A stretch of 64,000 nucleotides of DNA from Alterirhizorhabdus solaris. GTDB taxonomy: Bacteria > Pseudomonadota > Alphaproteobacteria > Sphingomonadales > Sphingomonadaceae. Below are positions 1 to 10,705 of this stretch, one piece after another; positions within the stretch are counted from its first letter, which is position 1; each line of letters starts with the position of its first letter. The stretch covers positions 48,690 to 112,689 of the forward strand of contig NZ_VNIM01000003.1 in assembly GCF_007785815.1 (NCBI RefSeq), in the 5' to 3' direction. The position numbers and the translations under genes were made by a program. The notes below the pieces were generated by a model. That model searched no databases and was not told the DNA's origin. It saw only the letters and a list, made by a program, of their open reading frames with translations.

Positions 1-1430
<1,430 letters not shown>

Positions 1431-1523
1431 AGTCTGACCTTTCAACTCCTATATGCCCCTGCTGCCCCGACCACCCCCTTGCCAGTGAAGCGAGGCAGTC
1501 TCCGGGCAACGTTACGGTGGGCG

Positions 1524-1551
1524 ATATAGGGGGGCTTTCGCTTGCCGCAAG
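1524..1551 (-). promoter_or_regulatory. Sigma-32 (RpoH) heat-shock promoter of dnaK
   Basis: On the minus strand CTTG (1551-1548) is followed after exactly 17 bases by CCTATAT (1530-1524). This fits the alphaproteobacterial RpoH consensus CTTG-N17/18-CYTATnT. It would give a dnaK leader of about 85-90 nt. It overlaps the region upstream of the divergent copper-chaperone gene. Confidence 0.7.
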
Positions 1552-1600
1552 TCGCCTGCACGCCTTATGGCAGCGGCAGTTCCCGACGATCGGAGTCCCG

Positions 1601-2065
1601 ATGCGAAACATCCGCCTGCGCGCATTCGGCGTGGCTTTTCTTGGCCTTGCGCTCTCCGCCTGCCAGCCATCCGCGCCCGATGCGGTGGCGGTAAAATATG
1701 CGTGGGCGCGGCTTTCGCCCGTCGCGGGCCGCCCGGCGGCGCTGTATTTCACCCTCACGGGGGCGGCGAAACCCGATCGGCTGGTCGCGATCGACAGCGC
1801 GCTGGTGCAGCGGATCGAGCTGCACGAGAGCATGGGTGGCGGCACGGAGGGCATGATGTCGATGAAGCCGCTGGCCGGGGTGGACGTGCCGCCCGGCGGC
1901 TCGGCGCTGTTCCAGCCCGGCGGCAAGCACGCCATGCTGTTCGGTGTCGACCCGGCGATCACGCCCGGCACCGCCATTCCCCTGCGCTTCCGCTTTGCCA
2001 GCGGCAAGGCGGTGGAAGGTGAGGCGAAGACCGTGGGCGCGGGCGGCGAGGCGCCCGGTTTCTGA
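1601..2065 (+). CDS. Copper chaperone PCu(A)C family lipoprotein
   Basis: Periplasmic or membrane-anchored copper chaperone of the PCu(A)C (DUF461) family, which delivers Cu(I) to cytochrome oxidase and other targets. The 154-residue product starts MRNIRLRAFG, has a hydrophobic signal segment and a lipobox ending in LSAC (Cys about residue 21). Metal ligands expected for the family are visible: LHESM followed by MMSM, and later GGKHAML, giving the H/M pattern H-x3-M ... H-x-M. A longer reading frame begins at 1517, but the ATG at 1601 directly precedes a proper signal peptide and is preferred. It is divergent from dnaK and monocistronic. Confidence 0.85.
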   Translation: MRNIRLRAFGVAFLGLALSACQPSAPDAVAVKYAWARLSPVAGRPAALYFTLTGAAKPDRLVAIDSALVQRIELHESMGGGTEGMMSMKPLAGVDVPPGGSALFQPGGKHAMLFGVDPAITPGTAIPLRFRFASGKAVEGEAKTVGAGGEAPGF

Positions 2066-2188
2066 TCCGCACGACACCGCCCGCCCTGTCGGCCAACCGG
2101 TTGAGCCGGCGGTCTAAGGCGCGCATCATCCGCTCGTCCGCCGCCGGGCAGGCATGCGCATCGGCGATCGCCTCGGGAGAGCACAGCG

Positions 2189-2794
2189 ATGGTCGATGAA
2201 GACGGAACCGGCCGCTCCAGCGTTCGTCGCGAGATCGGGCGGACCGGGGACGTAGCGCATCCGGCGCGCGGTGTTATCGGCAAATTCCCCCGCCGCGTCA
2301 GCACCGCCGCGCGATGGGTCTGTCGCCATGTGCGCGGCCGGAGGCTGACGGCAGGCGAGCTCGACATGATCGACGCGATGTTCGGCACGACCAGGGGCAT
2401 CGCCTCCGCCCGCATCTTCCCCTTCAACTTCTGGTGGCCGTACCCCAACGACCGCGCGATGACGCCGGACGGCAGCATCTATTTCCCCCGACGCGATTAC
2501 CGCGACGATTTCAGCGCCCCCACGGTGTCGATATCGTTGAGGGCGCTGTTCCTGCACGAGGCGACCCACCTCTATCAGACGTACGTGCTCGGCTATTACC
2601 TGATGCTCTCCGGGCCGTTCGACCGGAACTACGAATATACGCTCGTCGCCGGCAAGCGGCTCGAGGATTACGGCATCGAACAGATGGGCCAGATGGTTCA
2701 GGACTATTATCGGCTCATCCACGGCGTCTCGATACTGGGCGGTGTCTACATGCCGGATGATTACAGGGACGCCCTCCCCGTGAGGACAGGGTAG
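2189..2794 (+). CDS. Vgr-related protein with HExxH-type motif
   Basis: 201-residue protein of the kind called 'vgr related protein' in sphingomonad genomes; its function is unknown. A metallopeptidase-like signature HEATH (residues about 126-130, in LFLHEATHLYQ) lies in the middle, and the region NFWWPYPNDRAMTPDGSIYFP just before it is aromatic-rich, like a surface or carbohydrate-binding segment. There is no signal peptide. The C-terminus (DDYRDALPV) looks complete. The gene stands alone, with a possible lipoprotein remnant immediately downstream. Whether it is an active zinc peptidase cannot be told: a third metal ligand was not identified. Confidence 0.7.
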   Translation: MVDEDGTGRSSVRREIGRTGDVAHPARGVIGKFPRRVSTAARWVCRHVRGRRLTAGELDMIDAMFGTTRGIASARIFPFNFWWPYPNDRAMTPDGSIYFPRRDYRDDFSAPTVSISLRALFLHEATHLYQTYVLGYYLMLSGPFDRNYEYTLVAGKRLEDYGIEQMGQMVQDYYRLIHGVSILGGVYMPDDYRDALPVRTG

Positions 2795-2911
2795 AACCCG
2801 TCGCCACCTCCGTCCTGCTCGCGATGCTGGCGGGATGCGGCGACCCCCGCGTGGATATGGCGGGTGACGCACCGGGAGCGGCTACGCCGAAGCCATTCGG
2901 ATAGAGCGACA
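2795..2911 (+). pseudogene. Possible lipoprotein gene remnant without start
   Basis: Directly after the Vgr-related gene one frame reads VATSVLLAMLAGCGDP, a textbook lipoprotein signal end with lipobox LAGC, then stops at 2909-2911. No ATG, GTG or TTG suitable as a start is present in frame upstream before the previous stop (2758-2760). This could be a decayed lipoprotein gene or chance. The rest of the gap to grpE (2912-3291) has no frame with convincing protein character on either strand. Confidence 0.25.
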
Positions 2912-3291
2912 GCAGCCAGGCCGGAGGAGATACGTCGATATCGGACCGAACCGGCGCGCTGATCGTCGGCGGCTTCGACCGCATCGGCGCGCGTCGGCCA
3001 GTAGCAACGCTTGGGCAGGACAATCGAGCAGGCCGTCGACGGCCCCGGAGAGCCGCGCGAGGCCGGCCCGCAATAGAGGTCGGCCCGCCATATCTGCATC
3101 TGCTGTTCGAGCGCGGCCTCGGTCGGGCGCCGGATGCGATCCCGGTCGATCCGGTCCTCTCCGCCTGCTGGCACCGGATCGAGACGATCCGCAACGACGC
3201 CCCCGAACGCCGCATCGTGCTGCGACGCCAGCGCCTTCCCCGCTTCGATCGTCGGCCAATCGGGGTCGAGCGACCGCCGGCGCACAGGCAT

Positions 3292-3327
3292 GAACAGGCC
3301 GCCGCAGTTGCCTGCGGCGGCCTGTTC
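3292..3327. terminator. Strong hairpin after grpE
   Basis: Perfect 16-bp inverted repeat (GAACAGGCCGCCGCAG and its complement) with a 4-base loop, about 20 bp beyond the grpE stop codon. It is a likely terminator of the hrcA-grpE transcript. No T-run follows on the minus strand. Confidence 0.6.
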
Positions 3328-3347
3328 ATCAGCAAGCGAGCGGCCGG

Positions 3348-3905
3348 TCAGGCCTGCGCGTCGACCTTCGTGCCAGCGGCACCGGCCTTGGCCACGCCCA
3401 CCATAGCGGGGCGCAGCAGGCGGTCCTTGATCATATACCCGGCCTGCATCTCATGCACGACGGTGCCCGGCTCGGCGCCGTCCTGCTCCATCTCCATGAT
3501 CGCCTGATGCCTGTTCGGATCGAGCTTGGCGCCCATAGCCTCGATCTTCGAGATGCCGTGGCGGCCGAACACCGTCTCCAGTTCCTTGCCGGTCATCTCG
3601 ATGCCGGTGACGAGGGGCTTCATCTTCTCGTCCTCGCGCAGCGAATCGGGGATCGCGGCCAACGCGCGTGCCAGATTGTCGCTCACCGACAGCAGATCGC
3701 GCGCGAAGCCGGTCGTGGCATAGGCCTGCGCGTCCTGCTTTTCCTTTTCCAGCCGGCGGCGCACGTTCTGCGTCTCGGCCTGTGCGTAGAGCACCTCGTT
3801 CTTCAGCCGTTCCAGCTCGCCCTCCAGCCGGGCGAACGGGTTCTCGTCGGCAGCGTCAGCCGCCGTCTCGTTGGTGTCGATGTTCGTCGTATCGTCTTCG
3901 TTCAT
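3348..3905 (-). CDS. grpE: Nucleotide exchange factor GrpE
   Basis: Co-chaperone that releases ADP from DnaK. 185 residues: an acidic, disordered N-terminus (1-30), a long helical dimerisation region rich in charged heptads (about 25-75, LEGELERLKNEVLYAQAE), and the C-terminal beta-domain with the family signature in EPGTVVHEMQAGYMIKDRLLRPAMV. Length is normal for GrpE. The ATG overlaps the hrcA stop (ATGA), so it is probably translated by coupling from hrcA. Confidence 0.97.
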   Translation of the reverse strand: MNEDDTTNIDTNETAADAADENPFARLEGELERLKNEVLYAQAETQNVRRRLEKEKQDAQAYATTGFARDLLSVSDNLARALAAIPDSLREDEKMKPLVTGIEMTGKELETVFGRHGISKIEAMGAKLDPNRHQAIMEMEQDGAEPGTVVHEMQAGYMIKDRLLRPAMVGVAKAGAAGTKVDAQA

Positions 3906-4978
3906 GCCATCAATCTCGATAGTGCCTGTGCCGTAAAATCCACCATGGGCACGACGCGCGCATAGTTCAACCGCGTCGGCCCGATCACCCCCACCACGCC
4001 GACCACCCGGCCCTCGCCATCGTGATAGGGTGCCGCGATCACCGAGGAGCCGGAAAGCGAGAACAGCTTGTTCTCCGATCCGATGAAGATCTTCATCCCC
4101 GCGCCGCTGCGCGCGCGATCGAGCAGGCGGGCGATCTCCTCCTTGCCTTCGATCTCGTCGAGCAACTGGCGCACCCGTTCCAGATCGGCGGCGGCGGTGG
4201 CGTCGATCAGGTTGGCGGCGCCGCGCACGATCAGCACCGGCCGCGCCGCATTGTCCTGCGACCAGACCGCCAAGCCGCGCGCGATCAGTTCATGCGCGGC
4301 GCTATCCAGCGCGGCGCGGCCCTCGCCGATCTCGTGGCGCAACCGCGCCTCCGCCTCGCGCAGGGTCAAGCCCGCCAGCCGCTCGGTAATGTAATTGCCC
4401 GCCTCCACCAGCGCGGAAGGCGGCAGCCCGCGCGGCAGGTCGACCACCCGGTTCTCCACCGTGCCGTCATGCCCCACCAGCACCGCCAGCGCCTGCCCGT
4501 GCGAGAGCGGCACGAAACCGAACTGGCGCAATACCGGCTCCCGCCGCGGCACCAGCACGATGCCGGCGCAGGCGGACAGGCCGGAGAGCGCGGCGCTGGT
4601 GGCGGCCAGCGCCTCCTCGATCGGCCCGCCGCCCAGCGCCCGCGCCTCGATCGCCGCGCGTTCCTGCGCCGAAGGGGCGGCTGCCTGCATCATCGCATCC
4701 ACGAACAGCCGCAGCCCCGTCTCGGTCGGCAAGCGGCCGGCGGAGGTGTGCGGGGAGGCGAGCAGGCCGCGCTCCTCCAGATCCTGCATCACGTTGCGGA
4801 TCGAGGCGGGCGACAGGTTCAGCCCCGGCAGCCGCGCGATCGTCTGCGAGCCGACCGGCTGGCCGGATCCCAGGTAATTTTCCACCACCAGCCGGAACAC
4901 GTCACGCGCGCGGGCGGACATCTCGCCGATCGGCGCGGCGGACAGGATGGGGCCGTTCATGGCGCCGATATAGAGCAA
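3902..4978 (-). CDS. hrcA: Heat-inducible transcription repressor HrcA
   Basis: Repressor of class I heat-shock genes that binds CIRCE elements and is matured by GroEL. Up to 358 residues: an N-terminal winged helix (about 15-80, RDVFRLVVENYLGSGQPVGS and LSPASIRNVMQDLEERGLL), a central GAF-like domain and a C-terminal dimerisation region with FIGSENKLFSL. Starts at residue 1 or at M7 (MNGPILS, 4960) are both possible. It forms an operon with grpE with a 4-nt overlap. No CIRCE palindrome was found in the window, so its targets lie elsewhere. Confidence 0.96.
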   Translation of the reverse strand: MLYIGAMNGPILSAAPIGEMSARARDVFRLVVENYLGSGQPVGSQTIARLPGLNLSPASIRNVMQDLEERGLLASPHTSAGRLPTETGLRLFVDAMMQAAAPSAQERAAIEARALGGGPIEEALAATSAALSGLSACAGIVLVPRREPVLRQFGFVPLSHGQALAVLVGHDGTVENRVVDLPRGLPPSALVEAGNYITERLAGLTLREAEARLRHEIGEGRAALDSAAHELIARGLAVWSQDNAARPVLIVRGAANLIDATAAADLERVRQLLDEIEGKEEIARLLDRARSGAGMKIFIGSENKLFSLSGSSVIAAPYHDGEGRVVGVVGVIGPTRLNYARVVPMVDFTAQALSRLMA

Positions 4979-5273
4979 CCGCCCCGCCCGCTCAACGAGG
5001 CCGCCGTCGTGACCGCCCCCGCAGCCCCACGCCGACCGCGGCGCACAGCACGAAGCGCGGTGCCCACGGTTGCCGATCGCGCCTGATGCCGGGGGCGAGC
5101 CACCGGATCGGCCCGTCCCCTGCCCGATCCCCGGTGGCCCATCGCCAGCGCCGCGAAGTCCACGATCCGCAACAGTCGGGCTATCGCCCTCTCCTTCACA
5201 CTGGCGGCCGGGTGCCGCTGCCGCTACATGCGCCTGCCGCCCCGATCAGCCCAGACCAAGCAAGGACATTCCG

Positions 5274-5986
<713 letters not shown>

Positions 5987-5990
<4 letters not shown>

Positions 5991-6598
5991 CGGGCGCGCA
6001 TCGCAGGCTCGCCCCCGGCCGGCTGGTGATCGCGAGCCACAACGAGGGCAAGGTGCGGGAAATCCGCGCCCTGCTCGCCCCCTTCGGGATCGAGCCGGTG
6101 TCCGCCGCCTCGCTCGACCTGCCGGAGCCTGAGGAAACCGGCACCACCTTCGCCGCCAATGCCGAGCTGAAGGCGCGTGCGTCGGCCGATCTCTCCGGCC
6201 TGCCCGCGCTGGCCGACGACAGCGGCCTGTGCGTCGAGGCGCTGGGCGGCGATCCGGGCATCTTCTCGGCGCGCTGGGCGGGCGAGAGCAAGGATTTCGG
6301 CGTGGCGATGCAACTGGTCGAGGATGCTCTCGGCAAGGCCGGGCCGGAGACGGGGCGCGATGCGCATTTCGTCTGCGCGCTGTCGCTGTGCTGGCCGGAC
6401 GGGCATATCGAGACGTTCGAGGGGCGCAGCGACGGCACCCTGGTGTGGCCGCCACGCGGGCAGCAGGGCTTCGGCTACGATCCGATGTTCCTGCCCAACG
6501 GCCACAAGCAGACCTTCGGCGAGATGGACCCGGACGCCAAGCACGCGATGAGCCATCGCGCCAAGGCGTTCGCCAAACTCGTCGCGGCGGTATTTTGA
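5987..6598 (+). CDS. rdgB: dITP/XTP pyrophosphatase RdgB
   Basis: House-cleaning nucleotide pyrophosphatase that hydrolyses non-canonical purine triphosphates (dITP, XTP). 203 residues starting at GTG, in a GTGA overlap with the rph stop. The family signature is present: [18 protein letters not shown] near the N-terminus (SHNEGK phosphate-binding motif), [11 protein letters not shown], and GFGYDPMF near the C-terminus. Second gene of a tightly coupled rph-rdgB-hemW operon. Confidence 0.96.
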
Positions 6599-7821
6599 AT
6601 CCCTCCCCCGGGCCGGGTCGAGGGGCGGCGTTACGGGAGAACCGTGGCGACCCCTCGACTGCGCTCGGGGAACGGCAAGGCGGCGACCTCGCGCTTTATA
6701 TCCACTGGCCGTTCTGCGTTTCCAAATGCCCATATTGCGACTTCAACAGCCACGTCCGCGCCGGCGTGGACGAGGATCGCTGGCGTGCCGCGTTGCTGTC
6801 GGACATGGCGCATGAAGCAACGTCGCTGCCCGGTCGCCGGCTGACCTCGATCTTCTTCGGCGGCGGCACCCCCTCGCTGATGCCGCCCGCCACCGTCGCG
6901 GCGCTGATCGCGGCGGCGGAGCGCCACTGGGGCTTTGCGCCCGATATCGAGATCACGCTGGAGGCGAACCCCTCCTCGGTGGAGGCGGCGCGCTTCGCCG
7001 ATCTGGGCGCGGCCGGCATCAACCGCGTCTCGCTCGGCCTGCAATCGCTCGACGACGATGCGCTCGCCTTCCTCGGCCGCGCGCATGGCGTGGCCGAGGG
7101 GCTGGCCGCGCTGGAAACAGCACAGGCCGCGTTCGCCCGCGTCAATTTCGACCTGATCTACGCGCTGCCCGGCCAGTCGCTGGCGGCATGGCAGGCGATG
7201 CTCACCCACGCGATCGGCCTCGGCACCGGCCACCTCTCGCTCTACCAGCTCACCATCGAGCCGGGCACGCGCTTCGCCACGCTGGCCGCACAGGGCAAAC
7301 TGGTGCCGGCCGACCCCGATCACGCCGCCGACCTCTTCGAGGCCACCCGCGCGCTCACCACCGCCGCCGGGCTGCCCGCCTACGAGGTGTCGAACCATGC
7401 GCGGCCGGGCGAGGAGAGCCGCCACAACCTCACCTACTGGCGGCAGGGCGACTATGCCGGCATCGGCCCCGGCGCGCACGGCCGCCGCCATGGCCACGCC
7501 ACCATCCGCCATCGCAAGCCGGAAAACTGGCTCGCCGCGATGGACCGCAACGCCCACGGCATCGCCGAGGACGATATCCTCACGCCCGAGGCGCGCGCCA
7601 CCGAGGCGCTGCTGATGGGGCTGCGACTGGCCGAGGGGATCGATCCGGCCGCCATCGCCGCGCGTACCGGGATCGCGACGGCTCGGTTGGTCGATGCCGC
7701 CGCCGTCGCCAGGCTCGAGACGCTCGGCCTCGTTGCGCAGAGGCGCGACCGGCTGATCGTGACGGAGGCCGGCATGCTGCTGCTCGACGCGATCCTGCCG
7801 CAGGTCGTGGCGATCGGCTGA
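6595..7821 (+). CDS. hemW: Radical SAM heme chaperone HemW (TTG start inferred)
   Basis: HemN-like radical SAM protein, heme chaperone in current nomenclature; it does not carry out the coproporphyrinogen reaction of HemN. The [4Fe-4S] motif CVSKCPYC is followed by FFGGGTPSL and GLQSLDD. The C-terminus carries the HemN-C domain. No ATG or GTG lies in frame between the rdgB stop and the conserved start of the fold ([10 protein letters not shown]). The only candidate is TTG at 6595, overlapping the rdgB stop as TTGA, which gives 408 residues. The first 35 or so residues are then encoded by a dispersed-repeat-like sequence (6615-6670), so the start region is unusual. Confidence 0.88.
   Translation: MNPSPGPGRGAALRENRGDPSTALGERQGGDLALYIHWPFCVSKCPYCDFNSHVRAGVDEDRWRAALLSDMAHEATSLPGRRLTSIFFGGGTPSLMPPATVAALIAAAERHWGFAPDIEITLEANPSSVEAARFADLGAAGINRVSLGLQSLDDDALAFLGRAHGVAEGLAALETAQAAFARVNFDLIYALPGQSLAAWQAMLTHAIGLGTGHLSLYQLTIEPGTRFATLAAQGKLVPADPDHAADLFEATRALTTAAGLPAYEVSNHARPGEESRHNLTYWRQGDYAGIGPGAHGRRHGHATIRHRKPENWLAAMDRNAHGIAEDDILTPEARATEALLMGLRLAEGIDPAAIAARTGIATARLVDAAAVARLETLGLVAQRRDRLIVTEAGMLLLDAILPQVVAIG
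6615..6670. repeat. Palindromic repeat inside the hemW 5' end
   Basis: The unit CCCCTCGACTGCGCTCGGGG (6651-6670) and a shorter inverted copy TCGAGGGG (6618-6625) match, with one mismatch, the repeat at 43335-43354. It looks like a dispersed palindromic element common in sphingomonads that has inserted between rdgB and the conserved part of hemW. Confidence 0.55.
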
Positions 7822-7925
7822 CCTGCCGCTACGGCAAGGCCGCCGCTGCAACATGGCGCAACATCCCCGAAATCCGCCTGCGATCCACCCGGCCTATCCC
7901 CTGCGCACCACGCAGGAGACACCCC

Positions 7926-8093
7926 TTGAGACGTTCGCGCATCACCGATTGCCGCGCTGGCATCCACCAGCCCGACCGTTCGACCGCACGCGGTGACGAC
8001 GGCATCCAGCGCAGCAGTTGCCGCGGTTGCGGCTGCGCGCTGATGCGCACCGGCGCGACGCGGATCTGGTTCCTTTCCAGCCTGATCGGCTGA
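7926..8093 (+). CDS. Small cysteine-rich protein, TTG start
   Basis: 55-residue reading frame beginning at TTG with a good ribosome-binding site (AGGAGA, 7914-7919, 6 nt before the start). The product is basic with a CRGCGC cluster in its middle and an aromatic, hydrophobic end (TRIWFLSSLIG). The spacing of the two Cys-x2-Cys-like pairs and the RT/TR-W pattern resemble short uncharacterised sphingomonad proteins, but this is from memory and not proven. It sits about 100 bp after hemW. No function is suggested. Confidence 0.45.
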   Translation: MRRSRITDCRAGIHQPDRSTARGDDGIQRSSCRGCGCALMRTGATRIWFLSSLIG

Positions 8094-8575
8094 CCGGCGA
8101 CGGGAAGAGTGACGAACAGTTTCGGCCACGCGGCATACTTTGCGCGCTTTCATGACCCCATGACTGCGACCGAGAGATCGGTAGTAGTAATCACCTGCCT
8201 TCGGGGGTCTGATCGGAGAGGCCAACCAATCCGTCGGCTTGCCGGGATGGCTTGATAGCCGACAGGGCGGTCTAGCTCTGCCCCACGTGGCCCAGCGGCC
8301 AGTCAGACCTTTAACCCCGCTCCCCTACGTCAGCGACCTTGAAACGTATCGAGCCTATGGCGCCCTCCGGCACCGCAGCGAAGACAGGAGGCAGGGTTCC
8401 CGGTCAGCCAGTCTTCGGGCGAGGCAAGGTGCCGCTACGAAGCAAGGCCGCTGGCAGTGCCACCGGCCCCCGGCACCTCAAGTGCCCCGTCAACGACTGA
8501 TGCCGCCGTCCGGACCGCTTACCTGCCTCGAGCCCAGTCCGCGTGACGCGAAGCCGCGTGCGACCCGCCAGCGCT
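8094..8575. other. Gap without recognised gene
   Basis: About 480 bp between the small TTG gene and the lipoprotein gene. Composition is slightly lower in G+C than the neighbours, and codon positions show no clear bias in any frame. A 47-codon frame (8357-8500, plus) was considered and left out. No tRNA, tmRNA or 4.5S RNA signature was recognised. Confidence 0.5.
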
Positions 8576-8968
8576 TTACGGCGTGCCGTCAGACGCGGGC
8601 GCGGCCGTCTCGCCCGATCCGTCCGCAGCATCCTCGGTCCGTGTCACGCGGGAGGTGAGGCCGCTGGCGTCGGCATCTTCCAGCATCTGCGCATCGGGGG
8701 ACGGTGGCTCTTCGGCCGGCAGCGCGTCGGCCACGTTGGCATCCGGCTCGGGCAGCTTTGGCGGCGGCGTCACCTTTTCCACGACGGGTGGCGGCTCGGC
8801 CGGAGTGGGCAGCACCTCCACCACTTCGTTCGCGAAGGTGTCGTCCTCACGCTGGGGCGGGGATTCGGAACACCCCGCCAGCACCGCCATCGCCAGCCCC
8901 GCCACGATCAGCCCGCGCCCGATCGCTCCGCCACGCTTCGCGTCGCGCCGTTCCCCCGTCATGCCCAT
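8576..8968 (-). CDS. Small proline/glutamate-rich lipoprotein
   Basis: 130 residues. A short basic start is followed by the hydrophobic segment GLIVAGLAMAVLAGC, a lipobox with Cys at about residue 31, so it should be an envelope lipoprotein. The mature part is low-complexity and acidic with PPP runs and no known domain. It overlaps the stop of the L,D-transpeptidase gene by one base (TGATG), so the two are translationally coupled, which points to a role with the peptidoglycan enzyme. Its function is unknown. Confidence 0.75.
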   Translation of the reverse strand: MGMTGERRDAKRGGAIGRGLIVAGLAMAVLAGCSESPPQREDDTFANEVVEVLPTPAEPPPVVEKVTPPPKLPEPDANVADALPAEEPPSPDAQMLEDADASGLTSRVTRTEDAADGSGETAAPASDGTP

Positions 8969-10500
8969 CACGCCCCCCCGGAAACCGATGCCGTCACCAC
9001 CGGCGCACGCCGCGCGCTCGCCGCCACCTTGTTCGCCAGCGTGTCGTCCCAGCCATAGGGGTCGGCCCGGAAGCTGACCTGCCCGTTGGCGCTGGCGAAT
9101 GCCGTCCAGTAGAGCAGATAGACGGAAATCGGCTGCGGCAGCCGCGCACGCACGGTATCGCCCTTGTCGATCGCGGCCTGCACCGCATCGCCCTCCCACT
9201 TCGCGTCGCCCGTCAGCGCCAGTTCGGCCAGATCGACCGGCCGCTCTAGCCGCACGCAGCCGTGGCTGACCATGCGGGCATAACGCGAGAAGGTGGCGCG
9301 CGACGAGGTGTCGTGCAGGTACACCCCATAGGGATTGTCGAAATCGAACTTGATGCGGCCCAGCGAATTGCCCTCGCCCGGTTTCTGCTGCAACCGCGTG
9401 CCGCCACCGTCGAGCGGGATGATCTTGAAGCCGGCGCGCTTCAGATAGGCAGCGCCCTTCGGCATTAATTCTTTCTTCGCGATCGACTGCGGCACGTTCC
9501 ACGGCGGGTTGATGACGATGCTGTGGATGCTCGATTGCAGCATCGGCGTCTCGTCGCCCGGCCGCCCGGTCACGGCGCGCATCGAGGTGACGGGGGTATC
9601 ACCCTTGAACATCGTCAGCACGGCGGCGGCGATGTTCACCTGGATGCGGTCGGCCGGCAGATCGGCCGGCAGCCAGCGCCACCGCTCCATGTTCGCGACG
9701 ATCTGGCGCACGCGCTGCGCGGCCGGTACGTTCAGCGCGGCGAGCGTCTGCTGGCCGGCGGTGCCGGTCGGCTCCAGCCCGTAACGCTTCTGTGCGCGGC
9801 GGACATGCTCGGCCAGCTTCGTGTCGAACTTGTCAGAGGTGCCGAGGTCGGCGTCCTTGTCCTCCACCGCCAGCCGCTTGCGCAGCGCCACCACGCGCGG
9901 GCCACTGCTGCCGGGGCCGATATCCGGCCCGGCCGGGACCACCGGCCAGCCACCGCTCGCCTCGATCTGGCGATAGGTGGTGAGGCCACGACGCAACGCA
10001 TCGTAACCGGCGTAGGGCGGCGGCAGCGATGCGATCCAGCTCGCCAGCCGGTCCTGCGTCACTGCCGCGACGAAGCCCGGCCACGGATCGTAGGCGGCGG
10101 GGCGCAGCCCCCACGCCGGGAGGTAGTCGGCCTTGGTGAGGCGCCCTGCATGCAGCGCGCGGGCATGATCCATCACCGCCCCGATCAGCGCCGGATCATC
10201 CGGTCCGAGCGCGACCGGCTGGACGGACGATTTCGCCGGATCGGCGGTCAGGCCGTGCGCCGAGGCACCGTCGAGCATCTGACGCAGCAGTTTTGCCTGC
10301 GCCGAGGTCAGCGTTGGGGCGGGGAGCGGAGGGGTGGCGACGGTGCGGTCCAGCGGCAAGGGCATCACCGTCATCGGCGCGTCGGGCACCGGCACCTGCG
10401 ATTCGACCGGGGCGACCGCGAGGCCTGTCATCAGCGCGGCCGCGCCGATCCCGGCCAGCCAGGCGGGCATACGCATCCCGCCGTTCGACAAACTGCTCAT
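8968..10500 (-). CDS. L,D-transpeptidase (YcbB/LdtD-like) with peptidoglycan-binding domain
   Basis: Periplasmic enzyme forming L,D (3-3) cross-links in peptidoglycan or attaching proteins to it. 510 residues: signal segment (about 10-35, LAGIGAAALMTGLAV), a long N-terminal domain, a peptidoglycan-binding repeat (about 195-265) and a YkuD catalytic domain with SHGCVRLERP (nucleophile Cys near residue 415). The insertion-rich layout matches the LdtD/YcbB type. Start ATG at 10500 is chosen because GGGGG lies about 7 nt upstream; in-frame ATGs at 10476 and 10470 are alternatives. Operon with the following lipoprotein gene; divergent from the gene at 10706. Confidence 0.9.
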   Translation of the reverse strand: MSSLSNGGMRMPAWLAGIGAAALMTGLAVAPVESQVPVPDAPMTVMPLPLDRTVATPPLPAPTLTSAQAKLLRQMLDGASAHGLTADPAKSSVQPVALGPDDPALIGAVMDHARALHAGRLTKADYLPAWGLRPAAYDPWPGFVAAVTQDRLASWIASLPPPYAGYDALRRGLTTYRQIEASGGWPVVPAGPDIGPGSSGPRVVALRKRLAVEDKDADLGTSDKFDTKLAEHVRRAQKRYGLEPTGTAGQQTLAALNVPAAQRVRQIVANMERWRWLPADLPADRIQVNIAAAVLTMFKGDTPVTSMRAVTGRPGDETPMLQSSIHSIVINPPWNVPQSIAKKELMPKGAAYLKRAGFKIIPLDGGGTRLQQKPGEGNSLGRIKFDFDNPYGVYLHDTSSRATFSRYARMVSHGCVRLERPVDLAELALTGDAKWEGDAVQAAIDKGDTVRARLPQPISVYLLYWTAFASANGQVSFRADPYGWDDTLANKVAASARRAPVVTASVSGGA

Positions 10501-10705
10501 TTCCACGCCCCCGTCTGCCATGCCACCATACGCGGGGCATGTCGCTGAAACCCTATAGTCGGCCACCGGCCGCGCAAGCCCTGCCGCATCATGACGGCCG
10601 GCAAACCACTCGAAACCGGACCGCGCATCGGCTACCGCCCGGCTCTGCGAACGCGACCCCGCGTCCCGCAATGTCCCTAACGAAGACGAGGCCGCTTCGC
10701 TCCCG

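Noticed and set aside
2761..3291. Minus-strand frame of 176 codons after the Vgr-related gene
   Set aside because: No domain, irregular codon bias and no upstream ribosome-binding site; competing frames on both strands are equally long.
4957..5199. 80-codon minus-strand frame upstream of hrcA
   Set aside because: Arg/Gly/Ala-rich without domain and overlapping the hrcA start; looks like a non-coding leader.
4979..5273. CIRCE element between hrcA and rph
   Set aside because: No TTAGCACTC-N9-GAGTGCTAA or near match on either strand.
8357..8500. 47-codon plus-strand frame in the gap before the lipoprotein
   Set aside because: Weak third-position bias, no good ribosome-binding site and no family resemblance.
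8094..8575. Possible structured RNA in the gap
   Set aside because: No tRNA cloverleaf, tmRNA tag, 4.5S RNA or RNase P RNA signature could be recognised; covariance search was not possible.
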